Below, piece by piece: positions 44,793 through 53,165 of a stretch of 64,000 bases of DNA. The DNA comes from Thermoproteota archaeon (GTDB lineage: Archaea > Korarchaeota > JAOZGF01 > JAOZFZ01), in NCBI GenBank assembly GCA_027492035.1, contig JAOZFT010000020.1, positions 1 to 64,000 of the forward strand. The letters are read 5' to 3'. The translations under genes and the position numbers were made by a program. The notes beneath the pieces were generated by a model. That model was not told the DNA's origin and did no database searches. It saw nothing but the letters and a program-made list of their open reading frames with translations. Within the stretch, counting starts at the first letter, position 1, and every line of letters starts with the position of its first letter.

Positions 44793-45968
44793 TTGTTTAT
44801 GGAGAACTGGAGATTAATAGATTTAGGTTACGCTGAACCCTACATGGCTCAAACTTTTTATGAAGCCGTTGCAGAAGCTTTAAATAGAGGTTTTTCCATG
44901 AATACATTGATTCTTGTCCAGCCTTCCAGTCCGTACGTCTGTCTCGGCTACCACCAAGTGTTAGAGAAAGAAATAGATGTCAACTACTGTAAAGAAAGGG
45001 GGTTACCAATAATTAGGAGAACACAGGGTGGAGGAGCAACTTACCTTGACTCAAACCAAATCTTTTACCAAGTAATTGTTGATGAAAAAAGTGAAACTGT
45101 ACCTAAAACTGTTAATGATTTTTTCAAAAAGCTTCTTGAAGTGACAGTGTATGTTTATAGGAAACTTGGCTTAAATGCTGAGTTTAAACCAATAAACGAT
45201 GTCATGGTGCAAGGTAGGAAAATATCAGGTAATGGAGCAAGTAAGACAGGTAAAGCAATGATTCTTGTCGGAAACATAATTTTAGATCTCGACTACGGTT
45301 CAATGGCTAAAGTGTTAAAGGTTCCCAGTGAAAAATTCAGAGATAAAATGGCTAAAAGCATTAAGCAATGGGTTACTTCTTTAAAAAGGGAATTAGGGTA
45401 TGTTCCATCAGTTAAAGAAATAAAGAAACATATAGTGGAGGGTTACGAAAAAATCCTCAATATAAAACTTAACCCTTCAAAGCCTTCAGGGGAAGAACTT
45501 AAAATTTGGAGGGAAGAAATAAAGCCGAGACATATGTCGGAAGAATGGCTCCACTTACCTTTGTTTACTCACAAAAAAATCCTTAGTGACAGGGCTGTTA
45601 AAATAGCTGACGGAGTGAAGGTTGTAGAGGTTGATTACAAAGCAAAGAAACTGATAAGGGTCACAGCCGAAGTTATTGGTGATAAAATAATTGATTTAAT
45701 GATCACCGGTGACTTCTTCATGATGTCTCCTAATGGCGTTGAAAAACTTGAGAAATCCCTTAAGGGAGCATCGTTGAAGGAGGGGGAGTTGAGGAAAAAA
45801 ATAACAGAAACTTTCAGAAAAGAAACAATTCAAGCCCCGGGTTTAGAGCCTGAAGACCTGGTAAATGCAATAATGAAAATCAAAAAATATACAGTAAAGT
45901 ATCCACCTGACATTTACCCCTTTACACACCCGGAAAGAAGTAATTCCAATAACGAAAGAACACGTTAA
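44793..45968 (+). CDS. lipoate-protein ligase (LplA type)
   Basis: A 391-residue protein. The catalytic domain has RRTQGGGATYLDSNQIFYQ for lipoyl-AMP, then NDVMVQGRKISGNGASKTG with the catalytic Lys. A C-terminal accessory domain (RHMSEEWLHLPLFTHKK onward) resembles the E2-type C domain, so both parts are fused, while some archaea encode them separately. It attaches lipoate to carrier proteins. No lipoylated complex is in the window. TTG 44793 or ATG 44799 may be the start. Confidence 0.88.
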   Translation: MFMENWRLIDLGYAEPYMAQTFYEAVAEALNRGFSMNTLILVQPSSPYVCLGYHQVLEKEIDVNYCKERGLPIIRRTQGGGATYLDSNQIFYQVIVDEKSETVPKTVNDFFKKLLEVTVYVYRKLGLNAEFKPINDVMVQGRKISGNGASKTGKAMILVGNIILDLDYGSMAKVLKVPSEKFRDKMAKSIKQWVTSLKRELGYVPSVKEIKKHIVEGYEKILNIKLNPSKPSGEELKIWREEIKPRHMSEEWLHLPLFTHKKILSDRAVKIADGVKVVEVDYKAKKLIRVTAEVIGDKIIDLMITGDFFMMSPNGVEKLEKSLKGASLKEGELRKKITETFRKETIQAPGLEPEDLVNAIMKIKKYTVKYPPDIYPFTHPERSNSNNERTR

Positions 45969-46084
45969 TACGCAAATCCATCTATAAACTTTAACCTCAC
46001 CACTTTCATTTTTTAAAAAAGAAAGTATGGATATTATACTTAACGAACGACATAATTAACAAAAAGGAAAGGGTTTCTCTGATC

Positions 46085-47560
46085 ATGGCTACATTATTGG
46101 CTAGAATGGATGAAATAATCCTCAAAAAAAAGAATACAAGAAAATTTTTCGTAAGAAAATTAATAAGGAATGTTAAGAAGGCATTAGAAACTTGTAGCTT
46201 GACAGAGGGTTCAGTTTCTCAAGATCAAGGTAGGTTACTCATTAGTGTACCTGAAGAAAAGGTTTCTGAAACAGTGAACGTTTTGAAAAGAGTATTTGGC
46301 ATTGTTTCAATTTCTCAAGTTGAAACAGCAACGTTTTCAACATTTAATGAGATAATTTCAAAAGCTGAAGCTCTTTTCAAAAACAAAATAGAGGGCAAAA
46401 CATTTTCAGTTAAAGTTAAAAGAGTTGGGAAACATGACTTCACTTCATTGTCCCTCACAAAAAGTATAGGAGCTGCACTTAGTAAATATGGTAAGGTAAA
46501 TCTGAAAAAACCACAAGTTACAGTTTACGTTGAAGTTAGAGATAAAACCCTCCTCTTCTATGGTGAAAAAATAAAGGGGAGTGGAGGGTTACCCATCGGA
46601 ACCAATGGAAAAGTTGTGGCATTAATTTCAGGCGGGTTCGATTCAACTGTTGCAGCATGGTACCTGTTAAAAAGAGGGGCTGAAGTTTATTATGTATTCT
46701 GCAACCTGGGAGGAGAAATCCATAAAGAAAAAACGTTAAAGGTTGTGAATGTTTTAGTTAAAAACTGGAGTTATGGTTACAAACCGAAGATGTACATTTT
46801 CAATTTTCAACCCCTTTTAGAGGAAATAAGGAGAAACTGCCTCCAAAATTACTGGAACATAGTTTTAAAAAGGTTTATGTACAGGGCAGCTGAAAAAGTA
46901 GCCTTGGAAATAAAAGCTGAAGGGATAGTTACCGGTGAATCCTTGGGACAGGTTTCTTCCCAAACATTAACTAACCTTTATGTTTCATCAGAAGCGGTAA
47001 ACACCCAAATCTTGAGGCCCTTAATAGGGTTTGATAAAAAAGAAATAATTGAGAAAACACGTCTCATAGGTTCCTATGAGAAATCCAGTCAAGTTAAAGA
47101 ATATTGTAGAATGGTTCCTAGGCACCCTAAAACAAAAGCGAAACTTGAGCAGGTTAAAAAGGAGGAAGCGAAAATTAATAAAAAAATAATTCATGAAATA
47201 TTTTCTCAAGTAGAAGTTGTAGAGCTTAGAAAGGAAAAAGAAGGGGTTACTGAGGCTGAATACGGAGTCGAGGTCAGTGAAATACCTGAAAATGCAGTGT
47301 TAATCGATTTAAGGAATAAAGAGGAATTCAATCAATGGAGCTACCCTGGTTCATTAAATATTCCTCTGGAAAACTTCTTACAAGGGAGAGTTAACTTGGA
47401 GAAAAACAAAACTTACCTCCTTTTATGTAAAGAGGGGGTTGTAAGCAAGGAAATTGCTTTTAATCTTAAACTTGAAGGGTTCAAAGTTTATAGCTTAAGA
47501 GGAGGAATAGAGAAACTAAGGAATAAAGGGAAAAGACCAGTTTGTTCAAAAAAATTGTGA
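46085..47560 (+). CDS. thiI: tRNA 4-thiouridine synthase ThiI with rhodanese domain
   Basis: A 491-residue ThiI: N-terminal ferredoxin-like and THUMP domains (to ~165), PP-loop ATPase motif ISGGFDSTVAAW near residue 181, a conserved Cys in EYCRMVPRHPKTKA (~341), and a C-terminal rhodanese domain with LLLCKEGVVSKEIA (Cys ~448) as persulfide carrier. It adds sulfur to U8 of tRNA. Many archaeal ThiI proteins lack the rhodanese part; here it is present and looks intact. Confidence 0.93.
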   Translation: MATLLARMDEIILKKKNTRKFFVRKLIRNVKKALETCSLTEGSVSQDQGRLLISVPEEKVSETVNVLKRVFGIVSISQVETATFSTFNEIISKAEALFKNKIEGKTFSVKVKRVGKHDFTSLSLTKSIGAALSKYGKVNLKKPQVTVYVEVRDKTLLFYGEKIKGSGGLPIGTNGKVVALISGGFDSTVAAWYLLKRGAEVYYVFCNLGGEIHKEKTLKVVNVLVKNWSYGYKPKMYIFNFQPLLEEIRRNCLQNYWNIVLKRFMYRAAEKVALEIKAEGIVTGESLGQVSSQTLTNLYVSSEAVNTQILRPLIGFDKKEIIEKTRLIGSYEKSSQVKEYCRMVPRHPKTKAKLEQVKKEEAKINKKIIHEIFSQVEVVELRKEKEGVTEAEYGVEVSEIPENAVLIDLRNKEEFNQWSYPGSLNIPLENFLQGRVNLEKNKTYLLLCKEGVVSKEIAFNLKLEGFKVYSLRGGIEKLRNKGKRPVCSKKL

Positions 47561-47728
47561 GAATCGCCTTCCATCTTTCAAAATATTCTTAACAACCCTT
47601 TAATTTCTTAGCCATCCCTGAACCTTCCGATTCAATTAGTTTCTGTAAAGTGGGAAGGGAAGAATTTTTAACTGGGTTTATCCTTTTAAATGAAGAGAAA
47701 ATCTTTTTTTAACTTTTGGTGAAGAAAC

Positions 47729-49054
47729 ATGAGTAAACTGCAGGAGACGGGTTTGGAATCAGAACCTGAAGCCTTACTTGATGGAATAGATGAAGAGAAA
47801 TACATTGTTGCAACTTACTACATGGCCATGAAAAAGGACTGGAATGCTCATAAGGTTGCCAGGGCAGCAGCAATTGAGCAAAGTACAGGTACCTGGGTCC
47901 CTGTACCGGGGGAAACACCAGAAGTTAGGAGGGAGCATGTGGCAAAAGCAGTTGGGGTTTATGAAGTACCTAATTTTGAATTTGAAATCCCTGAAGAAAC
48001 TAAGGAAAGACACTACATTATCCAAATTGCTTATCCTTTCATTAACTTCGGTTTTCAGTTCCCTATGTTGTTCAGCACAATTGTAGGGAACCTTTCATTG
48101 GGAGGAAAAGTTAAGCTTTTGGATTTGAAGTTTCCAAAAGACTTCCTTAAAGAGTTTAAAGGCCCAAAGTTTGGTGTGAAAGGGGTTAGGGAAATACTTA
48201 AGGTGTCTGAGAGGCCTCTTGTCAATAACATGATAAAGCCTTGCACAGGTTTTCCGCCTGATGTAGGGGCTAAACTTGTTTATGCTGTAAGTAAAGGGGG
48301 AGTTGACCTTATAAAAGATGATGAACTCCTTGCAGACGCCCCATTTAATAAATTAGAGGAAAGAGTAACCAAGTACATGGAAGCTATCAACAAAGCAGAA
48401 GAAGAAACAGGAGAAAAAACAATCTACACAATAAACGTTACTGATAAACCTTCGAAAGTGTTAGAGAACGCTGAAAAAGTAATTGAGTTAGGGGCTAATG
48501 GGCTAATGATTAATTACTTAGCGGTGGGTTTGCCTATTTTAAGGGAGTTAACTGAAGACCCGTCTGTAAAAGTTCCAGTTCTAGGCCACATGGATGTATC
48601 AGGTGCAATGTATGAGTCTCATTTCTCAGGGGTTTCTTCAATTCTTTTACTTGGTAAATTACCTAGGTTGGCGGGTGCAGACATAATAGTTTACCCTGCC
48701 CCTTACGGAAAAGCCCCTATTTTGAAAGAGAAGTATATCCAAATAGCTAAAGCTCATTTGCTACCTTTTCAACACATTAAACAAACTTTTCCCATGCCTA
48801 GCGGAGGCTTAACTGTGACTCATTTACCGGAACTAATCAAGGATTTAGGTTACGAATTCATTGTAGGAGTAGGGGGGGCTATTCATGCCCATCCAATGGG
48901 GCCTGAAGCAGGGGCTAAAGCTTTCAGGCAAGCTTTAGATGTTTTAATGCAAGGTAAAAGCTTAGATGATGCATTAGATGAATATAAGGAATTAAGTGCA
49001 GCGGTTGAAGCTGCATTTAAAGCAATTAAGGAATGGAAAGAAATTGTTTCATAA
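47729..49054 (+). CDS. RuBisCO-like protein (form IV)
   Basis: A 441-residue RuBisCO large-subunit homologue. It keeps the positions of E60/T65 (IEQSTGTW), N123 (VGNL), K175 (NNMIKPCTG) and the carbamate/Mg motif K201-D-D-E (GGVDLIKDDELL), plus SGG and a final GG...HPMG phosphate region. The positions of K177 (Cys), R295 (LGHMD) and H327 are changed, so it should not fix CO2. Form IV proteins act on other enolates, for example in sulfur salvage. Similarity to archaeal (Archaeoglobus-type) members is my impression only. Confidence 0.85.
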   Translation: MSKLQETGLESEPEALLDGIDEEKYIVATYYMAMKKDWNAHKVARAAAIEQSTGTWVPVPGETPEVRREHVAKAVGVYEVPNFEFEIPEETKERHYIIQIAYPFINFGFQFPMLFSTIVGNLSLGGKVKLLDLKFPKDFLKEFKGPKFGVKGVREILKVSERPLVNNMIKPCTGFPPDVGAKLVYAVSKGGVDLIKDDELLADAPFNKLEERVTKYMEAINKAEEETGEKTIYTINVTDKPSKVLENAEKVIELGANGLMINYLAVGLPILRELTEDPSVKVPVLGHMDVSGAMYESHFSGVSSILLLGKLPRLAGADIIVYPAPYGKAPILKEKYIQIAKAHLLPFQHIKQTFPMPSGGLTVTHLPELIKDLGYEFIVGVGGAIHAHPMGPEAGAKAFRQALDVLMQGKSLDDALDEYKELSAAVEAAFKAIKEWKEIVS

Positions 49055-49101
49055 ACTTTTTTAAACTTTTAATGGAGAAAGAAGAAGGAGGTGTTGTTTA
49101 A

Positions 49102-49464
49102 ATGCCTAAGGTTCCGTCCTTTATTTTAAAGAAGTTATATGTAAAAAACTCTCTTAAGAACTTGGAGGATGGCTTCCAATTTGAAATAAAAAACGTTTTA
49201 GCGGATGCTACAATAAACGCACCTATCGAATTAACTGTAGACAATAAACCTGTGGAAAAGGAGAAAGTGACTTTAGTTATAGGGGGTAAGGAAATACCTT
49301 CTGGACAGGTTTCTTCCTCTAGTCCTTTAAAGTTCCCTGTTCAAACTTTAGTGCAAGTAAAAATCGAGGATAAACCTCTAAGTTCAGGAAAACATAAAAT
49401 TGAAATAAAGACGAATTCTCAAGAGTACGGGGAAATTTCTTTCTCGGTAAAGGGAGAAATCTAA
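49102..49464 (+). CDS. small beta-rich protein next to the RuBisCO-like gene
   Basis: A 120-residue soluble protein beginning PSFILKKLYVKNSLKN, with alternating strands and a lysine/valine-rich pattern suggesting an immunoglobulin-like or similar beta sandwich. No signal and no cysteines. It follows the RuBisCO-like gene by 47 bases in the same direction with its own GGAGGTG site, so they are probably co-transcribed. Family not named; function unknown. Confidence 0.65.
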   Translation: MPKVPSFILKKLYVKNSLKNLEDGFQFEIKNVLADATINAPIELTVDNKPVEKEKVTLVIGGKEIPSGQVSSSSPLKFPVQTLVQVKIEDKPLSSGKHKIEIKTNSQEYGEISFSVKGEI

Positions 49465-49498
49465 AGTTTAACTTTAGCAAAATCTCCCTCTTTTTTTT
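49451..49498 (+). terminator. hairpin plus T8 terminator
   Basis: AGGGAGA (49451-49457) pairs with TCTCCCT (49483-49489); inside, CTAAAG (49461-49466) pairs with CTTTAG (49472-49477). Eight T follow at 49491-49498. The stem overlaps the last codons of the upstream gene. It looks like a bacterial intrinsic terminator, unusual beside the plain T-tracts elsewhere here. Confidence 0.65.
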
Positions 49499-49575
49499 CA
49501 ATTGCACTCTCTAAAACTGTTAAACCATTAAAAGTTGAATTTTTCCAGAAAAGTACTTGAATAATTTAAGGTGTT

Positions 49576-50331
49576 TTAAATTAACCCTATTCTTTTACAG
49601 ATTTCTTTCACTGACACAAAGGCAGGGGAGTCGCTGGGCAAATCCAGTAATGATTTACCTTCCATTAAATAAGTCATTACGTTTTCATCTACAGGCACTA
49701 TACCCGCCACTTTTAAACCTATTTTTTCAGCCTCTCTCTTCAACATATCCTCAACTTCTGGAGGGAATTTGTTCCCTATCAAAAGAATTTTTCCAACTTT
49801 TATGTGCACCTCTTTAGTTAACTCCTTTATTCTTCTAGCTGTTTCTAACCCTGTTTTTGAAGTATCTGTTATAACTAGTAAGAGATCTACATCATGATCT
49901 GTTCTTCTGCTTAAGTGCTCAAGTCCTGCTTCCATATCTAACAAAACTATGTCGTAGTTTTTCTCTATTTTATCTATAATGGAGGCTAGGACAGAATTAA
50001 CGTAACAGTAGCACCCTTCACCCTCTGTCCTCCCCATCGCTAATACATCAAACCTCGTTGTTTCTTTAAGTGTTTCATAGATCCATCCTTCCAACAAGCT
50101 GTCCTTTGCTACGTACGCTAAGGACCCGTCTTCCAAGCCTTTACGGAATTTGTTAACTACCTCACCTACTGTTTTTTCCAGGTTTAGGCCTAGTACGAGT
50201 GGTACATTTGTTGACGGGTCTGCATCTATTAAAAGGATTGCTTTATCTGTGTTTTCAACAAGCGCTTTCAAAATGAGGCTTGTTACTGTGGTTTTTCCTG
50301 TTCCTCCTTTACCTGAAACCGAAATAATCAT
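49576..50331 (-). CDS. CooC-like nickel-insertion ATPase (MinD/ParA class)
   Basis: A 251-residue deviant-Walker ATPase. SGKGGTGKTTV is the signature P-loop, LLIDADPSTNVPLVLGL follows, and EGEGCYCYVN contains the CXC pair that binds nickel in CooC dimers. LLDMEAGLEHLSRRT matches CooC rather than MinD. CooC helps insert Ni into carbon monoxide dehydrogenase, but no CODH gene is in the window. It lies downstream of the AOR gene on the same strand, 169 bases away. Confidence 0.85.
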   Translation of the reverse strand: MIISVSGKGGTGKTTVTSLILKALVENTDKAILLIDADPSTNVPLVLGLNLEKTVGEVVNKFRKGLEDGSLAYVAKDSLLEGWIYETLKETTRFDVLAMGRTEGEGCYCYVNSVLASIIDKIEKNYDIVLLDMEAGLEHLSRRTDHDVDLLLVITDTSKTGLETARRIKELTKEVHIKVGKILLIGNKFPPEVEDMLKREAEKIGLKVAGIVPVDENVMTYLMEGKSLLDLPSDSPAFVSVKEICKRIGLI

Positions 50332-50500
50332 TTCTCCGTCACTTCCTTTAGTTTTTAACTGAAACCTTACTCTTTAAGAGCTTCGTGGGGAAGGGCACTT
50401 TAAAGAGGTAGGTTTATTTCTAATTTTATGTTTTGTTACATAAAGTTAAAAATTTTATGTTTTTGGTTACATTTTTTAAAAAGAACTTGAACATCACCAT

Positions 50501-52444
50501 TTAAACAACTACTTCCATTTCATCTTGTTTATTTTTTAATGCATTCTCTAAATCTTCAGCAGCAAAGTCTAAACCTAATTTTCTCAATGTTTCTGGTTTA
50601 GGTATACCTTCTAACGTCCAACCGTGGATTTTATAGTTTCTGTCAAGCATCTGATCAAACTTGTCCCTGTGAAGTTTTTCTCCCTTATAAGGACCTGATT
50701 TGATAGGTTCATTGAAGAACCTTTCTGGTGGATAATCATCCTTCCTTGTAAAACCCGCATGCAAGAAATTATAGGTTCTTTCAAGGTTGTGAATTCTCTC
50801 CCCTATCTGCATCAATTCTTCTGAACTTATATCCCAATTTAACGCAGCTGAAACTAGGTCTGCGAGGTCTTGGGGAGTAAGGAGGTCAACGTCATACCAT
50901 ACAGTTGAAAAGAAACAAATTCCCAAACTGTTCAGTACCGCATGTAATTTTTCATGATAAGCAACCAATTCAGCCTTTCCCTTATAAGTGCTTGGGTTAG
51001 TGGCTGTTGCAACTCCATATATTTTTAAAGCAGTCTCAGGAGATATTTTTTCATAAGTGTGCTCCACTATAGGTGAACCGCTGCAGTGTCCTCCTCCTCT
51101 AGTAGATAAGGCAGCTCCTAAAGCCCATCCTTTAGGCATACGCATTGTTTCGTAAAGGTCTTGTTTTTTCATGGCAATAGCGTATTTCTGTGACTTTCTC
51201 CCTACCTTTTCAGCTGCTCTCTTCACCCCTTCAGCCAAAACGTTTCCGAACCCTTCCCTGAAAGCAATCTTCCTTATAAGCTCCATTAATGTTTCATGAT
51301 TTCCCCAAACAAGTTTTAACCCATCTGTATCCTTTTCTGTCAGTATTCCTTTTTCATAGCATTCGTAAGCCCAGGCAATTGACTCCGCAGCTGTATCTAT
51401 ATCTATTCCGTACTGGTTGCAGAGGATGTGGGCTTTTATTACAGCTGGTACATAGTAAATTTCAAGTTTACTTGCGAAGTCAGCTACAGAATTTGCTTCA
51501 ACAGCTTCTCCTTCTGTACCTGTATACGGTCCCTCATTTATTTTGTAATAGGCTCTGCACCCTATAGGGCAGGAGCTACAGCTTAATTTTTTCACTTCAT
51601 ACTTTCTGAATTCTTCAGGGCTGACTTTTTCCAGTTTTTCAGGTTCTACGTATCCATTTTGGAAATGCTTTACTGGGTTGCTGCAAAGTTCATTCTTTCT
51701 TTTCATGGCGGAAATCGTGCGAAGTTCGTGGAGTCTCTTGGTTGTCCGTGACTTTTCAACCTTTTTCCATGCTTTTTTAACTAGTTTGTTGAATTTCTCC
51801 GGGTTTGCAACCTCCACTTCACCTGTGCCTTTGACAGCTACTGCTTTCAAGTTTTTAGACCCCATAATTGAACCTAGTCCGCATTTGGCTGCTGCTCTAG
51901 CTTTATTGACTATTACAGCAGCTCCTCTTACCAGTTTTTCCCCAGCAGGGCCTATTGAAGCAACTTGTACATTTCTGCCCAGTTTCTTGCGTAAAGTATC
52001 AACTGTTTTCCATGTTGTTTTGCCCCATAGTTTCGTTGCATCTCTTATTTCCACTTGTTCGTTTTCAATCCATAGAAAGACGGGTTTGTTTGCTCTACCT
52101 TTAATTATAATGTTTCCAAAGCCTGCTGCTTTCAGTGCTGGCGCAAATTCCCCTGCAGCGTTTGCTGATCCAACTCCGTTGTTGAAATAATTTTTTGAGT
52201 CAACATTGAGCCTTACAGCTCCTGGAGCCCTTGTACCCACTAAGGTTCCTGCACCTAAAAGCAACGGGTTTTTAGGATCTAAAGGATTTGTTTGGGGTGT
52301 TGTTTCTCTGTAAAGGAAATACTGATTTAAGCCCCTTCCTCCAAGGAATTTTCTGTAATATTTAACTGTTTCATTGGTTACATAAACTTTTTCTTTTCCA
52401 AGATCCACCCTCAAAACTTTCCCAAGTACATTTTCTAGGCTCAA
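50501..52444 (-). CDS. tungsten aldehyde:ferredoxin oxidoreductase (second copy)
   Basis: A 647-residue AOR-family enzyme. Start GKVLRVDLGKEKVYV, FLGGRGLNQYFLYR, pterin-binding CGLGSIMGSKNLKAVAVKG, cluster cysteines LSCSSCPIGCRA plus SLGICFF. It clearly differs from the 20175 copy, so the two probably take different aldehydes. It reduces ferredoxin while making acids. TTG start with GGAG about eleven bases upstream. Confidence 0.93.
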   Translation of the reverse strand: MSLENVLGKVLRVDLGKEKVYVTNETVKYYRKFLGGRGLNQYFLYRETTPQTNPLDPKNPLLLGAGTLVGTRAPGAVRLNVDSKNYFNNGVGSANAAGEFAPALKAAGFGNIIIKGRANKPVFLWIENEQVEIRDATKLWGKTTWKTVDTLRKKLGRNVQVASIGPAGEKLVRGAAVIVNKARAAAKCGLGSIMGSKNLKAVAVKGTGEVEVANPEKFNKLVKKAWKKVEKSRTTKRLHELRTISAMKRKNELCSNPVKHFQNGYVEPEKLEKVSPEEFRKYEVKKLSCSSCPIGCRAYYKINEGPYTGTEGEAVEANSVADFASKLEIYYVPAVIKAHILCNQYGIDIDTAAESIAWAYECYEKGILTEKDTDGLKLVWGNHETLMELIRKIAFREGFGNVLAEGVKRAAEKVGRKSQKYAIAMKKQDLYETMRMPKGWALGAALSTRGGGHCSGSPIVEHTYEKISPETALKIYGVATATNPSTYKGKAELVAYHEKLHAVLNSLGICFFSTVWYDVDLLTPQDLADLVSAALNWDISSEELMQIGERIHNLERTYNFLHAGFTRKDDYPPERFFNEPIKSGPYKGEKLHRDKFDQMLDRNYKIHGWTLEGIPKPETLRKLGLDFAAEDLENALKNKQDEMEVVV

Positions 52445-52549
52445 TAAAGTTTCATCTCCGGAAAAATTTCTGAGAAAACCTGTAGATTTATGGACTCGTT
52501 AAAAAGCCTTTGTTAGGATTTTAGATAATCCCCTTGTTAAACTTGATTT

Positions 52550-53062
52550 TCACCACTGGTTTAAATGCAGAATTTCATTTAGCGGCTTTCTTTCATTTAC
52601 TTCTCCCTTTTTCTCAGCTGGGTAACCTATGGGTAACATTGCAAGTACCCTTATATGTTTCGGAATCCCTAAAGCCTTTTTGATTTTTTCTTCATTAAAT
52701 GAGCAAACCCAGCAAGATGCTAACCCTTCATTAGCAGCTGCTAATACAATATGTTCAGTTATTATTGCTCCATCGACTTTCCAGAAAGATTCACCGTCGC
52801 TTCTTGTCCAGCTTTTTGAAGGGTCGACGCAAACAACAATTATTACAGGAACCTTTTTTAACCATTCATTTGCGTAGATATCTCCCAACTGAGTAATTTT
52901 CTCCTTATCTTTAACAACTATTAAATGCCATGGTTGGTAATTGTAAGCTGAAGGAGCCAAACGCCCCGCTTCAAGAATCCTTTTTAACTTGTCTTCCTTG
53001 ACATCCTTTTTTTCATAACTTCTTATGCTTCTCCTTTTCCTTATTACTTCATAAAAATCCAT
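52550..53062 (-). CDS. nitroreductase-family flavoprotein
   Basis: A 170-residue FMN protein: YEVIRKRRSIRSYEKKDV at the start, APSAYNYQPWHLIVVKD, and GLASCWVCSFNEEKIKKALG. Short single-domain nitroreductase fold acting as a dimer with NAD(P)H. Substrate unknown. ATG at 53062 is chosen because GGGAGG lies eight bases upstream; a longer frame from 53092 would add ten poorly fitting residues. Confidence 0.88.
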   Translation of the reverse strand: MDFYEVIRKRRSIRSYEKKDVKEDKLKRILEAGRLAPSAYNYQPWHLIVVKDKEKITQLGDIYANEWLKKVPVIIVVCVDPSKSWTRSDGESFWKVDGAIITEHIVLAAANEGLASCWVCSFNEEKIKKALGIPKHIRVLAMLPIGYPAEKKGEVNERKPLNEILHLNQW

Positions 53063-53165
53063 TTCGCAAAACCTCCCGGAATAAAGGGGCATATTCCCTA
53101 AAAAATCTTTCTTTTCTTAAGAAAGGTTTCTACTTCAAATTTATTTGTGTGTTCCATTAAAGGAT

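Noticed and set aside
47729-49054. Functional CO2-fixing RuBisCO (form III)
   Set aside because: Residues equivalent to K177, R295 and H327 are not conserved and no AMP-pathway genes (AMP phosphorylase, ribose-1,5-bisphosphate isomerase) are nearby, so a form IV protein is favoured.
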